This document shows, piece after piece, positions 1-5,846 of a stretch of DNA of 7,243 nucleotides. The notes beneath the pieces were generated by a model. It ran no database searches and had not been told where the DNA came from. It saw only the letters and a list, made by a program, of their open reading frames with translations. The stretch is from Deltaproteobacteria bacterium (GTDB lineage Bacteria; Desulfobacterota; Binatia; DP-6). The stretch covers positions 1-7,243 of the forward strand of contig VBLD01000232.1 in the NCBI GenBank assembly GCA_005879205.1, given 5' to 3'. Position 1 is the stretch's first letter. Each line of letters opens with the position of its first letter. Made by a program: the position numbers and the translations under genes.

Positions 1-1146
1 ATGGTCTGCGTGAACGAGGGGGAGGAGCTGCTCATCGAGCTTGCCGAACGCCTCGACGACGGCGCGGACTACTCCGATCTTCTTGACCTCTGGCTCAAGA
101 AGGACGGGCACGTCGTGAAGAATCCGGGACGGCCGTTGGTCGAGCTCGAGAAGGTCGCGATCCCCGACTTCGACCCCGTCCGCATCGTCCACATCAACGA
201 CGACCAGCTCCGCCGCGACTTCTATCCGCTCTGGGCGGGCACGCAGTATCCCATCATGACCCAGCGCGGGTGTCCGTTCTCGTGCTCCTTCTGCGTCGAG
301 AGCGTGTACCAGGACATGTTCGGGAAGAAGAACTCGCTGCGCCGCCGCTCGGTCGACGTGACGATCGCCGAGCTGGTCGAGGCGAAGCGGAAGTACCGCA
401 TCCCGCAGGTGATGTTCTACGACGACGTGTTCACCGTGAACCCCCGCTGGCTGCGGGAGTTCGCCCCCCGGTACAAGCGCGAGGTGGGGCTGCCCTTCTG
501 GTGCTACACATACCCGACAACCACCCGGAAGGAGGACATCCTCCTCCTCAAGGACGCCGGGCTGCACTCGATCACGATGGGCATCCAGTCGGGCAGCGAG
601 GAGATCCTGGCCAACGACTTCAACCGGCCGGTGTCGCAGCGAAAGGCGATCGAGGCGGCGCAGACGCTCGTCGAGTGCGGCGTCGAGACCTACTTCGACC
701 TGATCACCAAGGTGCACTTCGAGAAGGAAGACGACTGCCGTAAGACGTTCGACTTCCTCCTCGAGCTGCCGCGAGAGCTGAAGACCGTCGGCTTCGCGGA
801 GATGGTGTCGTTCCCGAAGTACGGGTACACGGACAAGGTCAACGGCGAGGGAGCCAGCGTCACGCTGAGCGACCGGGACTACGCCTACTACCACAAGCTC
901 TACTTCCTCACGCGCACGAACCTGCCGAGGCGTGTCGTGAAGATGATGGGCAACTCGCGCCTGGTGCGCCGCTTCCCGTCGCTCATCGATCCGATGCTGC
1001 CGAAGCAGCTGCCGTTCTTCTTCCTGCTCGAGAAGAACGACCCGTACGCCACCGAGGCGTTGAACACGCCCATCGGGCAGGCGGTCATCCCCGGCGGCAG
1101 GCTCGACCGGGGCGCACCACCGGCCGAGGTCCAGGCCCGGCTCTGA
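1..1146 (+). CDS. Cobalamin-binding-type radical SAM enzyme, C-terminal part (5' partial)
   Basis: This is the radical SAM core and C-terminal tail of a B12-dependent-type radical SAM enzyme. Visible residues 1-55 look like the linker after a B12-binding domain: a V-N-E-G-E-E motif, then an L-W-x-K-K-D-G and K-N-P-x-R-P-L pattern. The ATG at base 1 is therefore probably internal, and the true start and B12 domain lie left of the window. The [4Fe-4S] motif CxxxCxxC is at Cys91, Cys95 and Cys98 (GCPFSCSFC). Further core elements are F-Y-D-D-V-F at 139-144 and G-I-Q-S-G-S-E at 194-200, typical of the AdoMet-binding barrel. The tail after about 250 is not diagnostic and the substrate is unknown. 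Family members act on lipids, tetrapyrroles or hopanoids as methylases or cyclases. No co-directional partner gene is visible. Stop TGA at 1144-1146. Confidence 0.88.
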   Translation: MVCVNEGEELLIELAERLDDGADYSDLLDLWLKKDGHVVKNPGRPLVELEKVAIPDFDPVRIVHINDDQLRRDFYPLWAGTQYPIMTQRGCPFSCSFCVESVYQDMFGKKNSLRRRSVDVTIAELVEAKRKYRIPQVMFYDDVFTVNPRWLREFAPRYKREVGLPFWCYTYPTTTRKEDILLLKDAGLHSITMGIQSGSEEILANDFNRPVSQRKAIEAAQTLVECGVETYFDLITKVHFEKEDDCRKTFDFLLELPRELKTVGFAEMVSFPKYGYTDKVNGEGASVTLSDRDYAYYHKLYFLTRTNLPRRVVKMMGNSRLVRRFPSLIDPMLPKQLPFFFLLEKNDPYATEALNTPIGQAVIPGGRLDRGAPPAEVQARL

Positions 1147-1333
1147 TCCCGCGCCCCTCGCCCGGGCGCCGTTCAGCGATGGCCGGGGTGGCGCAAGCGT
1201 GACGTTCGTCACCGAGCGATGCGGCAGGCGCCGCGGCGCTCCCGTCGGCAGTTTCTCCCCGAGCGCGGATCCGCGGCCGCAGCTCCCGGGCACGCGCATT
1301 GCTCGATTCGCGTCCCACTTCACCCGACCCCAT
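1147..1333. other. Intergenic gap with small dyad symmetries
   Basis: I see no gene in this GC-rich gap between the radical SAM stop and the ribosome-binding site of the Cys-repeat gene. It contains a 14-bp perfect dyad, GTGACG-TT-CGTCAC (1199-1212), and a further GCGGC/GCCGC stem shortly after it. Neither has a T-run, so a terminator role is not shown. No convincing -35/-10 pair was found, although the next gene presumably has its promoter here. Confidence 0.4.
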
Positions 1334-1338
1334 GGAGG
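1334..1338 (+). promoter_or_regulatory. Ribosome-binding site of the Cys-repeat protein gene
   Basis: GGAGG lies 5 nt upstream of the ATG at 1344. It decides the start: the upstream in-frame ATG at 1332 overlaps this motif, and translation from 1344 places a Sec signal peptide exactly at the N-terminus. Confidence 0.75.
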
Positions 1339-1343
1339 CCCGC

Positions 1344-3041
1344 ATGCGCCTGTCCCGCGTCGTCACCGCTGCGCTGTTCGCGCTCTCGCTGAGCGCCCTG
1401 CCCGTCCGGGCGGAAGATCCGCCCACCAACACCTCGCCCTGCGCTCAGCAGTGCGGCGCTGCCGCCGAGGCAGCGTTCAACACGTGCCGCGCCGGCGGCG
1501 GGACGCTCGAGAGCTGCCAGCAGGCCGCCCGGGCGCAGTACCTGGCGTGCAACGCCGGCTGCCCACCGCCGCCTACCGACGGCCCGCCCAGCGGCACGCC
1601 CTGTCTCGAGCAGTGCGGCGCGAAGGCGCAGGAGACCTTCCAGGCCTGCCGCACGCAGGGCGGGACGGTCGACACCTGCTCCGCGTCGGCCAGGGCGGCG
1701 TATCAACAGTGCGCGACGACGACCTGCGCCAACCAGGCGCCGCCGACCTGTGCGGCGCGCTGTACGGCGCTCGCAGACGGCATGCAGCAGCACTGCCTCG
1801 ACGAGGGCAACACGGCCGACCGGTGCTCCGCGGTTCGCCAGTCGGCCCTCGACCGCTGCAACCAGGAGCTGTGCAACCCGACGCCGCAGACGTGCGAGGA
1901 CCGTTGCACCGACTTCGCCCGCGGCGTCTACACCCAGTGTGTCACCGCCGGCGGGACGGCGGAGGATTGCGGCAGCCAGGCGGCGGACGCCCGCTCCCAC
2001 TGCATCAGCGAGCACTGCCAGACCACCCCCGAGCCGACCTGCCAGGACCGCTGCACGGCGCGCGCGAGGGCCGCGGCCGAGCAGTGTGTCGCCGCCGGCC
2101 ATCCCGCCGACGCCTGCAGCACGCTCGTGCAGCAGCTCCTCGCCCATTGCGTCGAGGAGAACTGCACCGACCCCGCCCCTGATTGCCGGGACGACTGCGA
2201 GGACCACGCCGAGCAGCAGTTCGAGGCGTGCGTGGCCGCCGGAGGCAGCGAGGACTCCTGCCGCAGCGCCGCCGACTCCGCCGAGGGCGCGTGCGTCATG
2301 CACTGCGGGAACGGCTCCTCCGACCCCGACTGCCCGACGCGGTGCGCGAGCGCCGCGGAGGAGCTGAAGCAGCACTGCATCGCGGGAGGCAACGACCCGG
2401 CGGAGTGCGGGGCCCGGGCCGCCGAGGCCGCCCGCCACTGCGTGGCCGAGCGCTGCGACGGCACGCCGGAGCCGCCCACCTGCCCTGCCCTCTGTGAGCT
2501 GCATGCGCGCGCCGACTTCGGGCGCTGCATCGCCGCCGGCGGGACGACGGACGCCTGCAAGTCGCGGGCGCTGGACGAGTTCCACGGCTGCGTCACGCTG
2601 CACTGCGAGCCGCCGCCGTCCTGCAGCCAGCTCTGCGATGCCCGCGCCGCGCGCGTACAGCGCAAGTGCCTCAAGCGAGGCGGCACCGCGGACGCGTGCA
2701 GCAAGACCGCCGACGACGCCCGAACGGCCTGCCTGGCGGGAGTCTGCAGCCCACCCCCGCCCGACACCTGCGACGTCGACTGCGAGCAGCGCGCGCAGGA
2801 CGCCAAGGATCAGTGCACGGCCGACGGGACCGACTCCGCGCAGTGCGACTCGCTCGCGCAGGGCATGCTCGACGAGTGTCAGCAGAGCTGCGGCACGGCA
2901 CCCGACCAGACCTGCAGCGAGCAATGCGAGCAGGCCGCACGGAAGCGGCACGACACCGTCCTGCATACGACCAGGAACCAGACCAGGGCCACGCGCAGAG
3001 GCCAGCGGGTCTTCCGGCGCTGCAGCCGGACCTGCGACTAG
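1344..3041 (+). CDS. Secreted cysteine-rich protein with eleven six-Cys repeats
   Basis: The 565-residue product starts with a Sec signal peptide: Arg2 and Arg5, a hydrophobic core at about 6-20, and likely cleavage after V-R-A (residue 23). There is no lipobox. The mature protein is eleven tandem repeats of about 48 residues. First cysteines are at 33, 87, 136, 184, 233, 281, 330, 380, 427, 476 and 524. The consensus is C-x3-C-x10-C-x9-C-x10-C-x(3,4)-C, joined by short Pro/Thr/Asp linkers. The x10 blocks are Ala/Gln/Glu/Arg-rich and helix-like; the x9 block carries G-G-T or G-G-N turns. I infer disulfide-locked helical hairpins. The eleventh repeat keeps only its outer two Cys pairs and is basic. 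I count 64 cysteines. I do not recognise a named family; a cell-surface or extracellular structural or binding role is only a guess. It sits alone on this strand and ends before a convergent hairpin. Confidence 0.85.
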   Translation: MRLSRVVTAALFALSLSALPVRAEDPPTNTSPCAQQCGAAAEAAFNTCRAGGGTLESCQQAARAQYLACNAGCPPPPTDGPPSGTPCLEQCGAKAQETFQACRTQGGTVDTCSASARAAYQQCATTTCANQAPPTCAARCTALADGMQQHCLDEGNTADRCSAVRQSALDRCNQELCNPTPQTCEDRCTDFARGVYTQCVTAGGTAEDCGSQAADARSHCISEHCQTTPEPTCQDRCTARARAAAEQCVAAGHPADACSTLVQQLLAHCVEENCTDPAPDCRDDCEDHAEQQFEACVAAGGSEDSCRSAADSAEGACVMHCGNGSSDPDCPTRCASAAEELKQHCIAGGNDPAECGARAAEAARHCVAERCDGTPEPPTCPALCELHARADFGRCIAAGGTTDACKSRALDEFHGCVTLHCEPPPSCSQLCDARAARVQRKCLKRGGTADACSKTADDARTACLAGVCSPPPPDTCDVDCEQRAQDAKDQCTADGTDSAQCDSLAQGMLDECQQSCGTAPDQTCSEQCEQAARKRHDTVLHTTRNQTRATRRGQRVFRRCSRTCD

Positions 3042-3072
3042 GGTCCGGCCCGAGCCTTCGTACTACGACCGG

Positions 3073-3111
3073 GGCGGGCGTCCTGCCAGTCTGCATGGCA
3101 GGGCGCCCGCC
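3073..3111. terminator. Hairpin between convergent genes, probable bidirectional terminator
   Basis: The left arm GGCGGGCGTCCTGCCA (3073-3088) pairs with 3096-3111 around a 7-nt loop, giving a 16-bp stem with a single G-T mismatch, which is a wobble pair in RNA. It starts 31 bp after the stop of the Cys-repeat gene and ends 6 bp from the stop of the ATPase gene on the other strand. There is no T-tract on either side, so it may act as a non-canonical terminator or as an mRNA 3'-end stabiliser. Confidence 0.65.
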
Positions 3112-3117
3112 TCGCGT

Positions 3118-4278
3118 TCATCCGATGACTTCTCCGGCCGAGAGCCGGGTCAGGAAGTCACGCAGCGGCAGGACGAGCACACCATCCTGCCGGAGCCGCT
3201 CGCGGCCGAGGTGAACGCCGTAGGCGCGCCGCACGGTCTTCGCGGCGAGGAGCTGCGCCAGGGCGGTCGCATCGCCGCGCCGCCAGCGGGACGCCGCCTT
3301 CACCTCGATGCCGACACCCGTCGGACCCCGGCTCCACACGAAGTCGACCTCCGAGCCCGACGGAGTCCGCCAGTAGGCGAGCCGCCCCCCGCACCCCGAG
3401 CGGTTCATCCACGCGCGCAGCTCGTGCAGCACATACGTCTCGAGCAGGCCACCGCGCTCCTCGCGGCCCAGCGGCTCGCGAGCGCGGCCGGCGAGTGCAC
3501 GAACCGCGCCCGGGTCGAAGAAGTAGAACTTCGGGTGCGCCACCTCCTTGATCTTCGCTCGTGGCCGCCACGCCGGCAGCCAGACGCCGACCAGGGTGTC
3601 CACGAGGATTTCGAAGTACCCCTGCACGGTGGGGCGCGCGACCGCGGCGTCGCGCGCGATGGCCGATACGTTCGTCACCTGGGCGTTGGCGAGCGCGGCG
3701 ACCTCGAGGAAGCGCGTGAAGGCGGCGAGGCGTTTCACCAGCGCCTCGTATCGGATCTCCTGCGTCAGGTAGTTCTCGGCGTAGGCTTCGAGCACGTCGA
3801 CGCGCGCCGCGTCGCCGCCCGTCTCGGCCTGCACCCCCGGCAGCGCCCCGAAGCGCAGGACGGCCTCGAGGTCGAACGCGTCGCCGAGCTCCGAGGCGGT
3901 GAGCGGGAAAAACCGCCGATTGATAACTCGTCCCGCCAGGAGGTTCGCCTGCTCGCGCTTGAGCCGCCGGGCGCTCGACCCGGTGAGCGCGAAGCGCCAT
4001 CGCCGCGGGTAACGAACGAGCAGGTGCTGGACCTGATCGAGGAGCGCCGGGAGGCGCTCAACCTCGTCGACCACGACCCAGCGCCCCGGCGGCAGGGCCT
4101 CGACCTCCTCGCCGAAGCGTCCCGGGTCGCGCGTGAGGCGCACGAGCTCGCGATCGAGCAGCAGGTCGACCCAGTGAGCGTCGGGCAGGACATTCCGTAG
4201 CCAGGTGGTCTTCCCGGTACCGCGGGGACCGAACAGGAAGAACGACCGGTCCGGGAGGGCCAGGTCACGTGGAAACAT
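3118..4278 (-). CDS. AAA+ ATPase with DUF4143-type C-terminal domain
   Basis: The 386-residue product is of the common orphan ATP-binding family (AAA_14 plus DUF4143). Walker A GPRGTGKT is at residues 17-24, Walker B VVVDEVE at 68-74, and a sensor-like L-T-G-S-S-A-R at 98-104. A probable winged-helix stretch (about 200-222, ending in T-V-Q-G-Y) follows. The C-terminal DUF4143 part includes F-Y-F-F-D-P-G at 251-257, E-T-Y-V at 280-283, and S-E-V-D (309-312) with I-E-V-K (324-327), resembling a PD-(D/E)xK nuclease-fold core. I chose ATG 4278 because family members usually begin a few residues before the Walker A strand and a perfect inverted repeat lies just upstream. A TTG at 4314 would add 12 residues. 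Function is unknown; these genes are frequently mobile or strain-variable. It follows the methyltransferase on the same strand but is probably regulated independently. Confidence 0.88.
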   Translation of the reverse strand: MFPRDLALPDRSFFLFGPRGTGKTTWLRNVLPDAHWVDLLLDRELVRLTRDPGRFGEEVEALPPGRWVVVDEVERLPALLDQVQHLLVRYPRRWRFALTGSSARRLKREQANLLAGRVINRRFFPLTASELGDAFDLEAVLRFGALPGVQAETGGDAARVDVLEAYAENYLTQEIRYEALVKRLAAFTRFLEVAALANAQVTNVSAIARDAAVARPTVQGYFEILVDTLVGVWLPAWRPRAKIKEVAHPKFYFFDPGAVRALAGRAREPLGREERGGLLETYVLHELRAWMNRSGCGGRLAYWRTPSGSEVDFVWSRGPTGVGIEVKAASRWRRGDATALAQLLAAKTVRRAYGVHLGRERLRQDGVLVLPLRDFLTRLSAGEVIG

Positions 4279-4281
4279 CGA

Positions 4282-4306
4282 CAGCAGATTGACGGTAAAT
4301 CTGCTG
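4282..4306. promoter_or_regulatory. Perfect 9-bp inverted repeat upstream of the ATPase gene
   Basis: CAGCAGATT (4282-4290) and AATCTGCTG (4298-4306) are perfect inverted arms around a 7-bp spacer, ending 3 bp from the ATG at 4278. A direct repeat TGACGGT (4290-4296 and 4305-4311) and an outer inverted pair ATTGAC/GTCAAT (4288-4293, 4310-4315) overlap it. The stretch is clearly AT-richer than its surroundings. An operator for autoregulation or an RNA hairpin masking the start are both possible. Confidence 0.5.
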
Positions 4307-4324
4307 ACGGTCAATGCACCCGCG

Positions 4325-4978
4325 CTACGGTCTCACCCCGACCAGAAACATCTGCTTGCCGAGCATTCGGTGCAGGATCGGGAGCCGCAGGTACAGCTTG
4401 ACCAGCGCCGGCCAGCTCGGCAGCGCGCCTTTCGTCGTGTAGGGCAGGAAGCGCGGCCGGACCTCGACCACCCGGAACCCAGTGATCTCCAACGCTTCCA
4501 CCATCGCCCGGTCACTGAACGGGAGGTGGTGATCCAAGAAATCCCAGTACTCGCGGTAGGCGAAGCGGATGTTCGGCTGAAGCACGAGGAAGCGTCCCCC
4601 CGGGCGGAGCACCCGGTGTCCCTCGCGGAGCGCGGCCAGTACGTGGTCCTTGCTCGAGAAGTGCTCGAAGACGTTGCTCGCGAAGACCACGTCGACGCTC
4701 GACGGCGGGAGCCAGCCGAGGTCGTGCGCCGGCCCGGAGTGGACCCGCACGCCCGGCGCCGCGAGCTCGCGCACGCGCGCGTCGGTCTCGACGGCCCACT
4801 TCTCCCGCGCGCGGATGTGGTTGATGAACTCGCAGAAGCCCGCGCCGAGGTCGACGATGGTGGAATCCGGGGCCACATAGCGCTGGAAGAAGTCCGCGCA
4901 GAGGACCTGCCAGACGGCATCCTTCGCGCGCCGCTCGGTGGGGCTAAAGCGCGCGTCGTACAGGGTCGGGGCGGCCAC
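4325..4978 (-). CDS. Class I SAM-dependent methyltransferase
   Basis: The 217-residue protein has a Rossmann-type methyltransferase fold. Motif I is V-D-L-G-A-G-F-C-E at 42-50. The acidic end of strand 2 is E64/D66, motif IV is D-V-V-F-A-S-N-V-F-E-H-F at 96-107, and the post-motif L-R-P-G-G-R-F at 124-130 follows. The substrate cannot be read; the upstream sugar dehydrogenase and glycosyltransferase suggest a glycan or glycolipid. The start is GTG at 4978, with GAGAGGG 8 nt upstream. That start lies inside the terminal codons of the glycosyltransferase frame (stop 4944-4946), showing the two genes once overlapped by 35 nt. The first ~20 codons belong to the 167-bp repeat, so this is the complete copy while a decapitated twin lies at 5727-5846. 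The insertion puts it directly behind the toxin gene, so its transcription may now depend on that operon. Confidence 0.85.
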   Translation of the reverse strand: MAAPTLYDARFSPTERRAKDAVWQVLCADFFQRYVAPDSTIVDLGAGFCEFINHIRAREKWAVETDARVRELAAPGVRVHSGPAHDLGWLPPSSVDVVFASNVFEHFSSKDHVLAALREGHRVLRPGGRFLVLQPNIRFAYREYWDFLDHHLPFSDRAMVEALEITGFRVVEVRPRFLPYTTKGALPSWPALVKLYLRLPILHRMLGKQMFLVGVRP

Positions 4979-5086
4979 GGGCGAAACCCTCTCGCACGGC
5001 CAGCCAGTACCACCTGAGGTACCGCGGCAGCCAGCGCACCAGGCGGAACTTGGATTTTCCCTGCACCCGGTCTCGCCAGACCGTCG
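4920..5086. repeat. Direct repeat copy A (glycosyltransferase end / methyltransferase start)
   Basis: 167 bp matching 5788-5954 in the same orientation at a constant offset of 868 bp, without gaps. Mismatches are at 4939, 4943, 4983 and 5022 (163/167 identical). It covers the last ~47 codons of the glycosyltransferase frame and the first ~20 codons of the methyltransferase. The right end is exact: the next bases (5087-5089) are the toxin stop codon. Confidence 0.95.
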
Positions 5087-5090
5087 TCAT
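4944..5090 (-). pseudogene. C-terminal remnant of the glycosyltransferase
   Basis: Forty-eight codons identical in protein sequence to the end of the intact-side glycosyltransferase, from T-V-W-R-D-R to the terminal V-R-R-A-L and stop. The upstream ~180 codons are missing. An ATG at 5090 has arisen at the junction and overlaps the toxin stop as ATGA, so the fragment could be translated by coupling to the toxin. The first residues (M-T) replace the native I-P. It is basic and aromatic, like the membrane-proximal tail of family 2 glycosyltransferases. Independent function is doubtful. Confidence 0.8.
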
Positions 5091-5503
5091 CGTCCTGCAA
5101 GCAGGCGATCGAAGACGCGCGAGCGCCGCCAACGGTAGATCGCGAAGTCGGTGTCAAGCGTGAGGATTCGTCCCGTGTCCAGCTCGTCCGCCATCTGCAC
5201 GAGGCACGCATCGGCGAAATCCATTGGGACGTTCGCATACCGGCGCAGCAGCGCTCGAATGGCCTTGCTCGCGCGGTCGAGCCGAAACGGGATCTCGAAG
5301 ACGCCACGCTCGACGTTCTCGAGCACCGCATCTGTGGCGTCGGAAAGGTCGCGCAGCAGGTAGCACGCTTCGGCGATGACCGCCTCGCACGTGACCAACG
5401 GCCCGGCGACGTCGGCGACGGTGTCGGCGCAACGCCGATGGTTGCGCTCGCTACGATCGAGCAGAGCGACGATGCAGCCCGTGTCCAGGAGGACGGGCTT
5501 CAC
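5087..5503 (-). CDS. vapC: PIN-domain toxin ribonuclease (VapC-like)
   Basis: The 138-residue protein is of normal length for a VapC-type PIN domain, the endoribonuclease toxin of type II modules. The acidic Mg2+-binding residues are in place: Asp7 in L-L-D-T-G, Glu45 in V-I-A-E-A, Asp95 and Asp98 in D-F-A-D-A, and Asp117/Asp119 in L-T-L-D-T-D-F. The catalytic site therefore looks intact. The start is GTG at 5503, needed for the M-K-P-V-L-L-D beginning. No good ribosome-binding site precedes it, consistent with coupling to the antitoxin. The antitoxin frame as it stands overlaps the toxin by 53 nt. A stop in another frame forms a GTGA overlap with this start, probably the ancestral arrangement. 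The stop codon TGA touches repeat copy A. Target RNA unknown. Confidence 0.9.
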   Translation of the reverse strand: MKPVLLDTGCIVALLDRSERNHRRCADTVADVAGPLVTCEAVIAEACYLLRDLSDATDAVLENVERGVFEIPFRLDRASKAIRALLRRYANVPMDFADACLVQMADELDTGRILTLDTDFAIYRWRRSRVFDRLLAGR

Positions 5504-5717
5504 GAGCGCCCGAACCCACGGAGGTGAGATCCGTCACCTTCGATGCGAACTTCCCGACCCCTACGATACCGTAATGCCGCGAACGTCGTTGTTCTTCCGC
5601 AAGCCGGTGCAGCCCGCGCCGAAGGAGCTCCGAATCGCTCAAACCCGTGCGGCGTCGCAGCCTGGTCAGCAGCCCGAGGGTCTCCGGGTCAAGCCGCGCT
5701 TGCACGATGCGTCCCAT
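5451..5717 (-). CDS. Ribbon-helix-helix antitoxin, C-terminus apparently frameshifted
   Basis: An 88-residue product as read. Residues 2-12 (G-R-I-V-Q-A-R-L-D-P-E) fit an RHH beta-strand; 14-24 and 28-45 fit the two helices, with the T-G-L-S turn between. Such CopG-type proteins dimerise, bind the operon promoter and neutralise the cognate PIN toxin through their C-terminus. Residues 54-64 (V-G-K-F-A-S-K-V-T-D-L region) match the usual tail segment, but the continuation does not. In another frame, starting at 5526, the sequence reads H-L-R-G-F-G-R-S-stop, a common ending of this antitoxin type, with TGA at 5500-5502 overlapping the toxin GTG. I infer a deletion of roughly 13 nt just before it. 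The RHH DNA-binding part is unaffected; toxin neutralisation may be impaired. ATG at 5717 lies 8 nt from the predicted -10 box. Confidence 0.8.
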   Translation of the reverse strand: MGRIVQARLDPETLGLLTRLRRRTGLSDSELLRRGLHRLAEEQRRSRHYGIVGVGKFASKVTDLTSVGSGAREARPPGHGLHRRSARS

Positions 5718-5725
5718 GGCACGGT

Positions 5726-5754
5726 GTCATACGACATATGGGAACGTACGACAA
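5726..5754 (-). promoter_or_regulatory. Promoter and likely operator of the toxin-antitoxin operon
   Basis: On the minus strand, TTGTCG (5754-5749) and TATGAC (5731-5726) are separated by 17 bp, each matching 4 of 6 sigma70 consensus bases. The -10 ends 8 nt before the antitoxin ATG, so the transcript would have little or no leader. The region contains two 9-mers differing at one base (plus strand CATACGACA at 5728-5736 and CGTACGACA at 5745-5753) and the imperfect palindrome TGTCATACGACA (5725-5736). They are plausible RHH antitoxin operators overlapping both promoter boxes. Confidence 0.5.
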
Positions 5755-5846
5755 ACAGGTAAGCTGTGGTCGGCGATGACGACCCTGTCCTTCGCGCGCC
5801 GCTCGGCGGGACTAAAGCGCGCGTCGTACAGGGTCGGGGCGGCCAC
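5727..5846 (-). pseudogene. N-terminal remnant of the methyltransferase
   Basis: From the GTG at 5846 the frame matches the intact methyltransferase start for about 20 codons (one Thr/Ala difference), including the GAGAGGG ribosome-binding site upstream. It then runs into unrelated insert sequence for 19 codons and stops at 5727-5729, inside the -10 box of the toxin-antitoxin promoter. The resulting 39-residue chimeric peptide lacks every methyltransferase motif. It marks where the original glycosyltransferase-methyltransferase junction was broken. Confidence 0.75.

Larger units (their letters stand above)
5083..5783. repeat. 10-bp inverted repeats at the two ends of the toxin-antitoxin insert
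   Basis: GTCGTCATCG at 5083-5092 and its exact complement CGATGACGAC at 5774-5783. The left copy straddles the edge of repeat copy A; the right one ends 4 bp before copy B. They may be terminal inverted repeats or chance. Confidence 0.4.
5087..5787. other. Inserted toxin-antitoxin cassette between duplicated flanks
   Basis: These 701 bp separate the two 167-bp repeats and hold nothing but a complete two-gene toxin-antitoxin operon with its own promoter. There is no transposase or integrase. The promoter part is much less GC-rich than the flanks (32 of 60 bases G or C in 5701-5760), which fits foreign origin. How it entered is not shown by the sequence. Confidence 0.75.

Noticed and set aside
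1299..1343. Upstream start for the Cys-repeat protein
   Set aside because: It would put 15 residues ahead of the signal peptide, whereas GGAGG is correctly spaced for ATG 1344.
1320..2966. Long open frame on the minus strand opposite the Cys-repeat gene
   Set aside because: It is the antisense shadow of a GC-rich gene: Ala/Gly/Arg-rich low-complexity translation with no motif. The plus strand has signal peptide, ribosome-binding site and regular Cys repeats.
1440..3040. CRISPR-like or DNA-level tandem repeat suggested by the ~144-bp periodicity
   Set aside because: Only the cysteine codon spacing recurs. The nucleotide sequences of the units differ, so this is a protein repeat.
2494..4200. 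568-codon plus-strand open frame running from the Cys-repeat gene through the ATPase gene
   Set aside because: It crosses the convergent terminator hairpin and two well-supported genes on different strands; its translation has no recognisable domain.
4279..4314. TTG start adding 12 residues to the ATPase
   Set aside because: It has no ribosome-binding site and encodes the inverted-repeat region; ATG 4278 gives the usual N-terminus. Not fully excluded.
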